Origin: an uncultured Clostridia bacterium | GTDB taxonomy: Bacteria > Bacillota > Clostridia > Christensenellales > Borkfalkiaceae | Direction of reading: 5' to 3' | DNA: 6,944 bases | NCBI GenBank assembly: GCA_947632165.1 | Contig: CANROI010000074.1 | Span: 1 to 6,944, forward strand | In this document: in pieces, positions 1 to 6,944 of the stretch | Position numbering within the stretch: position 1 is the first letter of the stretch | Layout: every line of letters begins with the position of its first letter | Program-made: the position numbers and the translations under genes | Notes under the pieces: model-generated | The model's input: only the letters and a program-made list of their open reading frames with translations | What the model was told of the DNA's origin: nothing | The model's database searches: none

Positions 1-3000
1 AGCACGCAGGTCGACGCCTATGAGATTGCGCTCAACGATCAGAAGACTTCGGCCTCCGTCACGACGATCTACAGGGCGGACGGCGATCCGTACAACTTCC
101 CCGCGATCGCGCGCGAAGGCTATACGCTTTCGGGCTGGTACACCGCGCCCGGCGGCGCGGAGGGCGACGGCCGCCGCATCACCGACGAGACCTTTACCGC
201 AAAGACCGATCTCAACCTCTATGCGGCATGGGATCCCAACAAGATCACGATCACGCTCGTGCTGGGCGACTACGCGCAGGAGAGCGAAAAGACCATCGAG
301 TTCGACGTCTACTATGAACAGGCCTACGAGATCACGCCTCCCACGTCGAACAACGTCATCAAGACGTTCATCGGCTTCTATGCGGAGCCCAATGGGCAGG
401 GCGTCAGATACACGGGCGTCGACGGCAAGAGCCTCTTCGGCTGGAACCAGATCACGAGCCGCACCCTCTATGCCGCATGGGGCGATGTGTTCAGCTTCAA
501 AAAACTCAACAACGGGTATTCCGTCTCCAAGGGACGGGAGATCGGCTACCTCTCCGAGGTCACCGTGCCCGAAAAGTACGTCGACGAGACGGGCGCGGAA
601 TTCCCCGTCACGGTCGTGGAGGACTTCACGAACTGCACCAATCTGACCGTGATCAACATTCCCGATACGATCACCACCATCTCGATCGCCGCGTCCTCCT
701 CGGCGTTTGACTCGTGCAGCAAACTCCGTCTGATCAACATCTATGAGGTGGAGGGGAACCGTGAGAAGCACTACGCCACGGAAAACGGACTGCTCGTCCG
801 CTTCAACGAGACGACCGGCAACAAAGAGGTCGCCTACGTTCCGCAGGCGCTCACGGGGTCCATTACGATCCCCGACGGCGTGCAGGTCCTTTCGGTCGGC
901 TTCTTCCGCAATGCGAGGAACGTGACCGAGGTCAAGATCCCCGCAAGCGTGATCACGGTCGAGGCAAACGCCTTCAAATCCACTTCGAGCTCGCTCCAGC
1001 GCGTGGAGTTCCTTGCCTCCGAGGGAGAGGAATCGGCTCTCTATCTCTATGACGACGCATTCAAGGACTGCAGCAAGCTGACCGAAGTAATCCTTCCTGC
1101 CCGTCTGACCGGCTTCAACACGGCGATCTTCTCGGGCTGCACCTCGTTGACCGACATCGAGATCGCGGGCGAGGGCGGCAACTTCGCCGTGATCGACGGC
1201 ATTCTCTGCCAGAAGCTCGAAAACGGTTCGCAGTACGAAGCGCTCTATGCGCCCAAGGGCATCAGCGGCCAGCTCCGCTTCGATCCCCGGATCACCTCCA
1301 TTGCAGACAACGCTTTCTCCGGCAATTCCGCGATCACGGGCGTCGTCATCTCCGAGCAGATCACGAACATCGGCAAGGCCGCATTCAGATCGGACGGGAT
1401 CACCTCCCTCACCTTCGAGGGCGACGCAAACAGCTATGATCTCACGATCAAGGATTCCGCATTCCACGGCAACAATATCCAATCGCTCACCCTGCCCGAG
1501 AACCTTGTCTCGCTCGGGAAGAACGCCTTCGGCAAGAATACGCATCTGACCGAAGTCACCGTGCTGAGCGGCAAGAACCGCAGCTCGATCGACTTTGCGA
1601 CGGACGCCTTCACGACCGAGATCGGCAACGATAACTATGTCACGACCGTCAACCTCGGCGAGGGCGTGCCCGAATTCGATGTCCCCGCCGTGTTCGGCAA
1701 GAAGATCGAGCGGGTCGTGGTCGCCGAAGGCAACCCGAACTACTCCTCCGACGGAAACGGCGTGCTCTACGACGCGAAGATGGCCTCCATCATCTATTAT
1801 CCGCTCATGCGCTCCGGCGACTTCACCATCCCCGAGAGCATCACGAGGATCGGCGAGAGCGTGTTCGAGGCAAGAACGCTGCTCACGGGCGTTACGATCG
1901 GCGGCAACGTCGAGACCATCGGCGATTCGGCGTTCCTCGGCTGCACCGCGCTCGCCTATGTGAAGTTCACGCCGGGCGAAAACGATCTCACCATCGGCGA
2001 GAGCGCATTCTCCGGCTGCGTCGGGCTGCGCTCGGTCGAACTTCCCACCCGCACCGTCGAACTCGGGGTTTCGAGCTTCTACGGCTGCACCGCGCTGCAG
2101 GAGCTCGATATCCCCGAAGGCGTGCTCAGGATCGGCGAAAAGGCATTTGCCCGCAACACACAGCTCAGGCGCGTTTCGCTGCCCGCCACCCTCGAATCGA
2201 TCGGCGACATCGACGCCGAGGAATTTGACGTGTTCGACGATTGTTATGCACTTGCCGAGATCACGGTCGGCGCAGGTTCGGAGCACTTCGAAGTCAAGGA
2301 CGACGTGCTCTACGGCAAGGAAAACGGCAAGATCTTCGAACTGATCTTCGCGCCCCGTCAGTCCGACGGCGACAACGGCAGCGTCCGCGTCCCTCAGACC
2401 AGCGGGCTCACCGTGCGCGGCAAGGCCTTCTATGCCAATATCAACATCACGACGATCCACTTCCCGCTCATTCTCGAAGGCGGAACGCTCGAGATCGAGC
2501 CGCGGGCATTCAGCGAATGCGCCGGGCTCCGTTCGGTCGATCTGCCCAACGGGCTCACTGCGATCGGCGAGGAGGTATTCTACAACTGCTACGCGCTCGA
2601 ACGGATCGAGATCCCGAACACGGTGAGCTCGATCGCAATCAATGCGTTCTATCGCTGCACTTCGCTTAAAAGCGTCAACTTCCACACGGGTAATGCGGAT
2701 AATCCGCTCGTCATCGAGGGCAGCAAGAAGACCTACATCAATGATATCGTACAGGAGGGCGTCTTCTACAAGTGCACCGCGCTCGAAGAGATCACCTTCC
2801 CCGAACGCACGCAGTACATCGGCCCCGGCGTCTTCTCGGGCTGCACCGCGCTCCGCGTCGTGAATCTTCCCGCTTCGCTCGAAGAGATCGGCGACTATGC
2901 GTTCTATCAGCTGAACGTGCGCGAAGTGAACCTTCCCGAAGTCGGCAGCCTGACGAAGATCGGCACCCATGCGTTCTATGAAACCCCCATCACCTCGATC

Positions 3001-6000
3001 AACCTGCCCGAAGGGCTGCAGGTGATCGGCGACTATGCGTTCTACAGCTGCGCGTCGCTCAAAGAAGTAACTCTCCCGGAGACCCTCACCACGATCTATC
3101 GGTACGCCTTCAGAAACACGGCGATCGAAGAGCTCCGGATCCCCGCAAGCGTCACACAGTTGGACGGCGACAGCAGCGATCCCAAGCGCGAGGACGGCTA
3201 TACGTTCGGCAGCTGCACTTCGCTTCGTCGCGTCGAGATCGCGGATAATTCGCAGCTCACGAAGATCGGGTACCAGTTGTTCAGCGATTGCACTTCGCTC
3301 TCCGAGATCGACTTCGGCGAAAACAACGACAAGCTCACCGAAATCGGCTCTTATGCGTTCGAGAACACCGGGTTCACCACCTTTACCGTTCCCGCTTCTG
3401 TCGAACGGTTCGGCATTTGCAGCTTTTCGGCCACGAAGAAGCTCACCGAGATCAACTTCGAAGAGGGCTCGAACTTCAACTACATGGGCAACTACTGCTT
3501 CCGCGGTTCGGCGATCAACGTCTTCGAATTCCCCGATGCCGAGACGTCCTTCACCTTCGGGACCCGTCCTTTCATGGGTGCGAACAATCTCGAAACGGTC
3601 TATCTCTCCACTTCCGTCACGAACATCGACGAGCTGTTCACGGGCGCCGGTTCGATCAAGACGGTCGTCATCGATCCGCTCAACCAGAACTTCAACGTGC
3701 AGTCGGGCGACAACGTCCTCTATAATATGGACGGCACGGCGATCCGCTTCGTGTTCGGCACCGCCTCCTCCGAGGTGTACAACGTGAAAGACGGGGTCGA
3801 AACAATCGGCATGGGCGCCTTCTATTCCCACACCGAGCTCGTCTCCGTCACCATTCCCGCGAGCGTGACCACCATCGGCGACAATGCCTTCAAGAACTGC
3901 ATCAACCTGCAGTCGGTCACCTTTGCGCCCGGCAGCAAACTTCAGTACGTCGGCGAAGACGCCTTCATCAACTGCTACAGCCTCAGCTCGATCAACTTCG
4001 AAGAATGCACGCAGTTCAAGGGCTTCTTCAACTCGGAAAAAGACGCCTGGACCTCGACGAACAGCCAGCACGGCACCTTCGCTTACTGCCGCTCGCTGAA
4101 GAGCATCGATCTGAGCAAGACCCAGATCGAAGAACTCACGCTCAAGATCTTCTTGAATTGCACGAGCCTGAAGGATGTCAAGCTGCCCACAACGCTCAAG
4201 CATATCCGTGGGGAGGTATTCTCCAATACCGCGATCGAGACGATCGATTGGAGCAACCTCACCAACCTGACTGCGCTTGGCGGCTCCTACAGCACGAAGC
4301 CGACGGCAGTTGCCAAGAACACAAGCAGTAAGATCTTCTATAACTGCAAACAGCTCACTTCGGTGATTTTGCCCGACAGCCTCGAACGGATCGGAAGCGA
4401 TATGTTCAGCGGCTGCACGAATCTGCAGACCGTGAAGCTCGGGAACGGCATCACCGTGTACGGGAACAATATGTTTGCGGACTGCACGTCGCTCAGGTCG
4501 GTGGAGTTCGGTGCGACCGCGCCCGGCAACACGCTCGGCGACAGCATGTTCCAGAACTGCACGTCGCTGGAGACGGTCAACCTTCCGGTCGCGATCACCA
4601 CGTTCGGCAACAAGACCTTTATGGGCAGCGGACTCACGAGCATCGACCTCTCCGCGCTCACGAGCCTCGGCGGCATCCCTTCGTCGAGCGCGGCCCTCAA
4701 CAGCGGCGGCTGCAACTTCCAGGATTGCGTCAACCTCAAGCAGGTCATCCTGCCCGCAAGCTGCGCAAAGATCGGCACAAGCGTGTTCTACGGCTGCACT
4801 TCGCTCACCGATATCAACCTCGATCACGTCACATTCCTGGGCGTCACGGCGTTCGCACACTGCGGGTTCAAATCGGTCACGGTTCCCGTGGTCCCGAATG
4901 CCTCGAACTGCGGCAACGGCGCCTTCCGCGAAAACCTCAACCTCACGGAGATCAACTTCCAGGAGGGCTGCACCTATATCGGGCAGAACATGTTCGCAGG
5001 GTGCACCGCGCTCGAGCAAGTCACGATCCCCGCGTCGATCACGCTCTTCCACAGCAATTCGAGCGGTACCTCGAACGGCCACTGCTTCGCGGACTGCACG
5101 AGCCTTTCGCGCGTCACCTTCGCGCCCGGGTTCTCCGCAGACGCGCTCGGGGTCTACACCTTCGCGAACTGCACGTCGCTCACGTCGTTTGAGTTCCCCG
5201 CCTCCGTCACGAAGATCGGCCACTACCTCTTCAGCGGTTCGGGTCTGGAATCCATCGAGATCCCGAGCACGATCACGACGCTTGAAAACGGCGCCTTCCA
5301 GAACACGAAGCTCAAGTCGGTCACGATCCCCGCTTCCATCACCTCGTTCGGGACCAATATGTTCGACGGCTGCGCGGATCTCTCAAATGTGATCTTCGAT
5401 CAGGGATTCTCCTGCACCAAGCTCGGCAACTACGCCTTCCGCGGCTGCAAGAGCCTCAAGACGATCGATCTTCCCACCTCGCTCACCGATATCGGCACCT
5501 ACACATTTGCCGAGAGCGGCCTCACCCGCATCGACCTGAGCGGCCTCAAGCTGACCCGCATCGGCATCACCACCGGGAACCTTTCGGCGACCTCGGCGGG
5601 CAACAACTTCTATAACTGCGTCGACCTTACCGACGTCACCCTGCCCGATTCGCTGCAGGGCATCTGCACCGCGGCCTTCCGCGGCTGCTCGAGCCTCGAA
5701 TACATCGACCTCAAGAACGTGACGGGCGTCAGCGCCTATGCCTTTGCGGACAGCGGCCTCACGAGCGTCACGATCCCCGCTACGATGACGACCATCTTCT
5801 ACGGCGCATTCGGCGGCCTGCAGAACCTCGACGCGTTCAATGTCGCCCAGAACAATTCGAGCTTTGTCTCCAACGACGGCGTCCTGTGCGGTACCGACGG
5901 CACGATCATCGCCTATCCCGCGGGCAAGACGTACGAGGGCGGCGTCATCACAATCGATCAGGGCTCGGTGCTCGGCGAATACGCGCTCTATGGCGTATCG

Positions 6001-6944
6001 GTATCCGAGATCGTCGTTGCGGAGGGCGTCACTACGCTCGCAAAACATGCGCTCGCAAATGTCGTGGCAAATTCGATCACCCTGCCCAATACGTTGGAGA
6101 CGATCGGCCTCGGCGCCTTCTCGGGCACCAAAGTGCCCAGCCTCACGATCCCCGAAAGTGTGCTCTATATCGAATCCTATGCGTTCGAACTGTCGGAGAT
6201 CGACGATTTCATCTACCTTGCAAAGGTAGCTCCTCAGTATCTCCTCAACGGAAAAGTTTCGAAGAGCATGAGCTTCTTCGATAAGGCCCAGAGCCTACAC
6301 AGCGTCTACATTGCCGACGGCTTGACGGACCTCTCATACCTCACCTTCAAGGGCATGGCGGATCTTACCGAGGTCAGGCTGCCCGAAACGCTCACGAGCA
6401 TCCCCGCCGACGCGTTCAGAGGCACGGGGCTCACGGAGATCACCATTCCCGCGAGCGTCGAGACGATCAACAACGCCGCCTTTGCGGAGATCCCCACGCT
6501 CAAAAACGTGACGTTCGAAAAACCCGCAGACGACCACATGATCGTGTTGGGTGCGACCGCCGGCAGCTCGGCGAGCATCGTCGGCGTATTCCAGAATTCC
6601 GGCATCGAGAAGATCTCCATCCCGAATTATGTAGACGTTGGCTTCTGCGCATTTTCGGGCTGCACGCAGCTCTCCGATGTCACGCTCGAAAAGGGGACCA
6701 GAAGGATCGGCGAACGCGCCTTCTCGGGCTGCACCGCGCTGACGGGCATCGAACTTCCCGAATCGCTCATCCGCATCGAGAACTACGCCTTCCAGGCCTC
6801 GGGGCTTGAGAGCATTGTCATCCCCGACGCAGTCGATACGTCACTCACGAATGAGTATTCCACATATGCCTATACGAACTTCGGCAGCTATCTCTTCCAG
6901 AACTGCGCTTCGCTCCGGAGCGTGACGCTCTCGAAGAACGTCCT
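1..6944 (+). CDS. Giant BspA-type leucine-rich-repeat surface protein with InlB B-repeats (partial at both ends)
   Basis: Frame +1 is open throughout (2314 full codons, no stop), so this is an internal piece of one gene; start codon, ribosome binding site, signal peptide, anchor and stop lie outside. Residues 4-160 are two InlB B-repeat modules, each ending in LYAAW. From about residue 178 to the end there are about 74 LRR units of mostly 22-24 residues, with the pattern L-x2-I/V-x-I/L-P-x-S-V-x2-I-G-x2-A-F-x2-C-x2. This is the LRR_5/BspA (treponemal-type) consensus. Six hairpin-like inserts break the array. There are 50 cysteines, 37 of them in F-x2-C. Family members are usually secreted or surface-attached and some act as adhesins binding host proteins or other bacteria; that role here is inference. 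Codon use is uniform along the window (ATC, CTC, GGC, AAC favoured), so there is no sign of a recent junction or frameshift. Family assignment is firm; ligand and host are unknown. Confidence 0.95.
10..231 (+). repeat. InlB B-repeat module 1 (Listeria-Bacteroides repeat)
   Basis: Residues 4-77. The module has the typical layout: a first beta strand (YEIALND), a Pro before the central turn (FPAIAREGYTLSGWYT, matching the family's 'P-x-x-x-G-Y-x-F/L-x-G-W-Y-T'), a Gly-Gly turn (APGG), a Thr-rich strand (ITDETFTAKTDL) and the closing LYAAW. The family is a small beta-grasp-like module that usually sits in tandem as a stalk or spacer in exported proteins, and in internalin B contributes to host-cell interaction. 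The first three residues of the window probably belong to the join with an upstream module, so more B-repeats may precede it. Confidence 0.9.
241..480 (+). repeat. InlB B-repeat module 2 (divergent)
   Basis: Residues 81-160. It follows module 1 after three residues (DPN). It opens with a strand (KITITLVLGDYAQE), has a Pro-Pro pair before the centre (ITPPTSNN), then FIGFYAEPNGQGV where the usual G-Y-x-F-x-G-W-Y-T is degraded to 'F-I-G-F-Y', and closes with TLYAAW. The aromatic and closing positions are kept while the G-Y-T core is lost, so this is a diverged copy rather than a recent duplicate of module 1. It joins the stalk-like region to the LRR domain. Confidence 0.8.
481..531 (+). other. 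Linker between B-repeats and LRR domain
   Basis: Residues 161-177 (GDVFSFKKLNNGYSVSK) connect the closing Trp of module 2 to the first LRR strand. BspA-type LRR domains often begin with a short strand of the form 'F-x-F/Y-x-x-x-x-x-G-x-Y-x-V', and this segment fits that, so it may form the N-terminal cap of the LRR solenoid. This is judged from pattern only. Confidence 0.55.
751..843 (+). other. Hairpin-like insert 1 in LRR array
   Basis: Residues 251-281. It starts EGNREKHY, has ENGLLVRFNE as the first strand and ends in EVAYVP before the next LRR strand. The order Asn, aromatic, acidic-Gly-Leu-Leu, turn, hydrophobic strand, Tyr-x-Pro is the segment commonly found within BspA-type LRR domains ('GN..Y.s.dGvLY...k..Li.YP'). 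It replaces the turn part of a repeat and is followed by SITIPDGV, where the LRR register resumes. Confidence 0.75.
1171..1254 (+). other. Hairpin-like insert 2 in LRR array
   Basis: Residues 391-418. EGGNFAVIDGILCQKLENG is followed by a strand ending ALYAP. It has the same order as insert 1: Asn, Phe, Asp-Gly-Ile-Leu, a polar turn, then a strand closing with Tyr-Ala-Pro. Cys403 sits where the usual Tyr of 'GVLY' would be, as in insert 6. It begins a long cysteine-free part of the array. Confidence 0.75.
1726..1803 (+). other. Hairpin-like insert 3 in LRR array
   Basis: Residues 576-601. This is the most canonical copy: EGNPNYSSDGNGVLYDAK, then ASIIYYP. It matches the BspA-family pattern at every marker position (Gly-Asn, Tyr, Gly-Val-Leu-Tyr, Tyr-Tyr-Pro). 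The next strand is DFTIPESITRIG, where the LRR register resumes. Confidence 0.85.
2272..2355 (+). other. Hairpin-like insert 4 in LRR array
   Basis: Residues 758-785. AGSEHFEVKDDVLYGKENGK is followed by IFELIFAP. Asp-Asp-Val-Leu-Tyr replaces Asp-Gly-Val-Leu-Tyr, and the terminal Tyr-Pro is Phe-Ala-Pro. After it comes RQSDGDNGSVRVPQTSGL, an unusually polar stretch before the LRR register returns near residue 804. Confidence 0.75.
3280..3570 (+). repeat. Tandem pair of a two-LRR unit
   Basis: Residues 1094-1141 and 1142-1190 align as two copies of a double-LRR unit (48 and 49 residues). Each copy has a Pro-less strand first (SEIDFGENNDKLTEIG and TEINFEEGSNFNYMG), then a short-type step (FENTGF and FRGSAI), then a Pro-containing strand (FTVPASVERFG and FEFPDAETSF). 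The copies are well diverged, so the duplication is old. This shows that the repeating unit here is two LRRs rather than one. Confidence 0.6.
3679..3759 (+). other. Hairpin-like insert 5 in LRR array
   Basis: Residues 1227-1253. LNQNFNVQSGDNVLYNMDGT, then AIRFVFG. Asn, Phe, Asp-Asn-Val-Leu-Tyr and a closing strand are all kept, but the final Pro is lost. It separates a block of about 17 LRR units from one of about 27 units. Confidence 0.75.
4078..4440 (+). repeat. Multi-LRR block, copy A (weakest)
   Basis: Residues 1360-1480. It has the same order of units as blocks B and C: a Cys unit with Pro-less strand (SIDLSKTQ), a Cys unit with Pro (KDVKLPTTL), a short unit (FSNTAIETIDWSNLTNLTAL) whose strand has I-D-W-S in place of I-x-I-P, a long Ser/Thr/Ala-rich loop at 1427-1443, then FYNCKQLTSVILPDSLERI and a further Cys unit. 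The first unit aligns less well with the other copies than the centre does. Confidence 0.5.
4471..4887 (+). repeat. Multi-LRR block, copy B
   Basis: Residues 1491-1629. Units in order: MFADCTSLRSVEFG, FQNCTSLETVNLP, FMGSGLTSIDLSALTSL with a Ser/Gly loop (1557-1571), FQDCVNLKQVILP, FYGCTSLTDINLDHVT without Pro, and FAHCGFKSVTVP. It matches block C unit for unit over 139 against 140 residues, including positions that differ from the general consensus: I-D-L-S for I-x-I-P in the third unit, and N/D-L-x2-V-T in the fifth. The two copies start 296 residues apart. Confidence 0.7.
5359..5778 (+). repeat. Multi-LRR block, copy C
   Basis: Residues 1787-1926. Units in order: MFDGCADLSNVIFD, FRGCKSLKTIDLP, FAESGLTRIDLSGLKLTRI with a loop (1856-1868), FYNCVDLTDVTLP, FRGCSSLEYIDLKNVT without Pro, and FADSGLTSVTIP. 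It is the counterpart of block B. The loop sequences differ between B and C while their position is the same, so the loops change faster than the LRR frame. Confidence 0.7.
5848..5919 (+). other. Hairpin-like insert 6 in LRR array
   Basis: Residues 1950-1973. QNNSSFVSNDGVLCGTDGTI, then IAYP. It is canonical except that Cys1963 stands in place of the Tyr of 'GVLY', as in insert 2. It also marks the start of the second long cysteine-free stretch of the protein. Confidence 0.8.
6187..6345 (+). other. Atypical segment lacking clear LRR units
   Basis: Residues 2063-2115, between the Phe steps at 2062 and 2116, which are 54 residues apart instead of about 23. The middle (FIYLAKVAPQYLLNGKVSKS, then MSFFDKAQ) has no I-P-x-S-V or I-G-x2-A-F pattern and is richer in Lys than the rest. 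The register returns at SVYIADGLTDLSYLTF. It could be a degenerate pair of repeats or a small insert on the solenoid; I do not recognise a family. Confidence 0.5.

Larger units (their letters stand above)
532..6944 (+). repeat. BspA/LRR_5 leucine-rich-repeat array, about 74 units
   Basis: Residues 178-2314, still continuing at the window end. Units were counted by the conserved Phe (or Leu) of the A-F-x2-C step; these lie at residues 209, 236, 302, 325, 354, 377, 439 and so on to 2299. The commonest unit is like residues 1281-1300 (VSVTIPASVTTIGDNAFKNC). Thirty-six units have F-x2-C-x2-L, about 19 are one residue shorter with Thr, Ser or another residue for Cys (for example FRNTAI at 1037, FSGSGL at 1744), and about 15 keep the long spacing without Cys. 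A second strand type lacks Pro and reads I-x-F-x-x-G (for example EINFEEGSN at 1149). The array should fold as a long curved or helical solenoid with a continuous beta-sheet face. The count could shift by a few because some units are degenerate. Confidence 0.93.

Noticed and set aside
20..646. Frame +2 open frame starting at an ATG near the left edge
   Set aside because: It is a basic, Arg/Ser-rich shadow. The +1 frame over the same bases encodes recognisable InlB B-repeats.
4338..4778. Minus-strand open frames, also at 6306-6620, 1434-1628 and 4083-4265
   Set aside because: All lie antisense to the LRR array, none has a domain pattern, and their spacing follows the repeat. They come from the codon bias of the real frame.
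4475..5392. Open frame of 305 codons on the plus strand in frame +2
   Set aside because: Its translation is an Arg/Ser/Thr/Pro-rich low-complexity string made by shifting the repetitive LRR codons by one base. The LRR frame over the same bases keeps a clear repeat pattern.
5383..6048. Open frame of 221 codons on the minus strand, with a plausible-looking acidic/Ala-rich translation
   Set aside because: It lies wholly opposite the LRR coding frame. Its composition mirrors the GAT/ATC, CTC/GAG and GGC/GCC codons of that frame, and no family pattern or separate gene signals are seen.
532..6944. Regular repetition that could suggest a CRISPR array or DNA satellite
   Set aside because: The period of about 66-72 bases is the codon length of one LRR. 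The DNA units are diverged at synonymous and non-synonymous sites, and there are no identical direct repeats with unique spacers.
1..6944. Possible split of the region into several genes at internal ATG codons
   Set aside because: There is no stop codon in frame +1 anywhere in the window, and the domain register continues through every internal Met codon.
1..6944. A previously undescribed multi-gene system
   Set aside because: Only one coding frame is supported and it belongs to a known architecture (InlB B-repeat plus BspA-type LRR). No partner genes, RNA or regulatory elements are visible.

Overview
The window lies entirely inside one very large protein-coding gene. Reading frame +1 is open from base 1 to base 6944 with no stop codon. 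It gives 2314 complete codons plus two bases, and neither the start nor the end of the gene is present. No second gene, RNA gene, promoter, terminator, mobile element or CRISPR array was seen. The other open frames on both strands are shadows: they give Arg/Ser-rich or otherwise unpatterned translations that arise from the strong G/C-ending codon bias of the real frame.

The product is a giant BspA-type leucine-rich-repeat (LRR_5 / treponemal-type LRR) protein, most likely exported and displayed at the cell surface. From the N-terminal side the window holds two InlB B-repeat (Listeria-Bacteroides repeat) modules (bases 10-231 and 241-480). A short linker follows, and then about 74 LRR units from roughly base 532 to the end. 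The LRR array is interrupted by six beta-hairpin-like segments with an 'Asn ... Tyr/Phe ... Asp-Gly-Val-Leu ... Tyr-Pro' pattern. The number of LRR units before, between and after these segments is about 2, 4, 6, 6, 17, 27 and 12.

The array is not homogeneous. Two unit types can be told apart: F-x2-C-x2-L units with a regularly placed cysteine, and units one residue shorter with F-x2-(T/S)-x-(L/I). Long Ser/Gly/Thr/Asn-rich loops recur at one place in the repeat, mainly in the second half. Blocks of several LRRs have been copied as units: residues 1491-1629 and 1787-1926 are clear paralogous blocks, with a weaker third copy at 1360-1480. Two large stretches have no cysteine. Together these suggest growth by multi-repeat duplication.

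The host is not certain. A G/C-rich genome carrying InlB B-repeats next to a BspA LRR array fits gut-type Clostridia (Bacillota), but such proteins also occur in Bacteroidota, spirochaetes and others. The signal peptide and any cell-wall anchor would lie outside the window. I see no evidence here of a new multi-gene system. The interest is in the size and internal architecture of this one protein.
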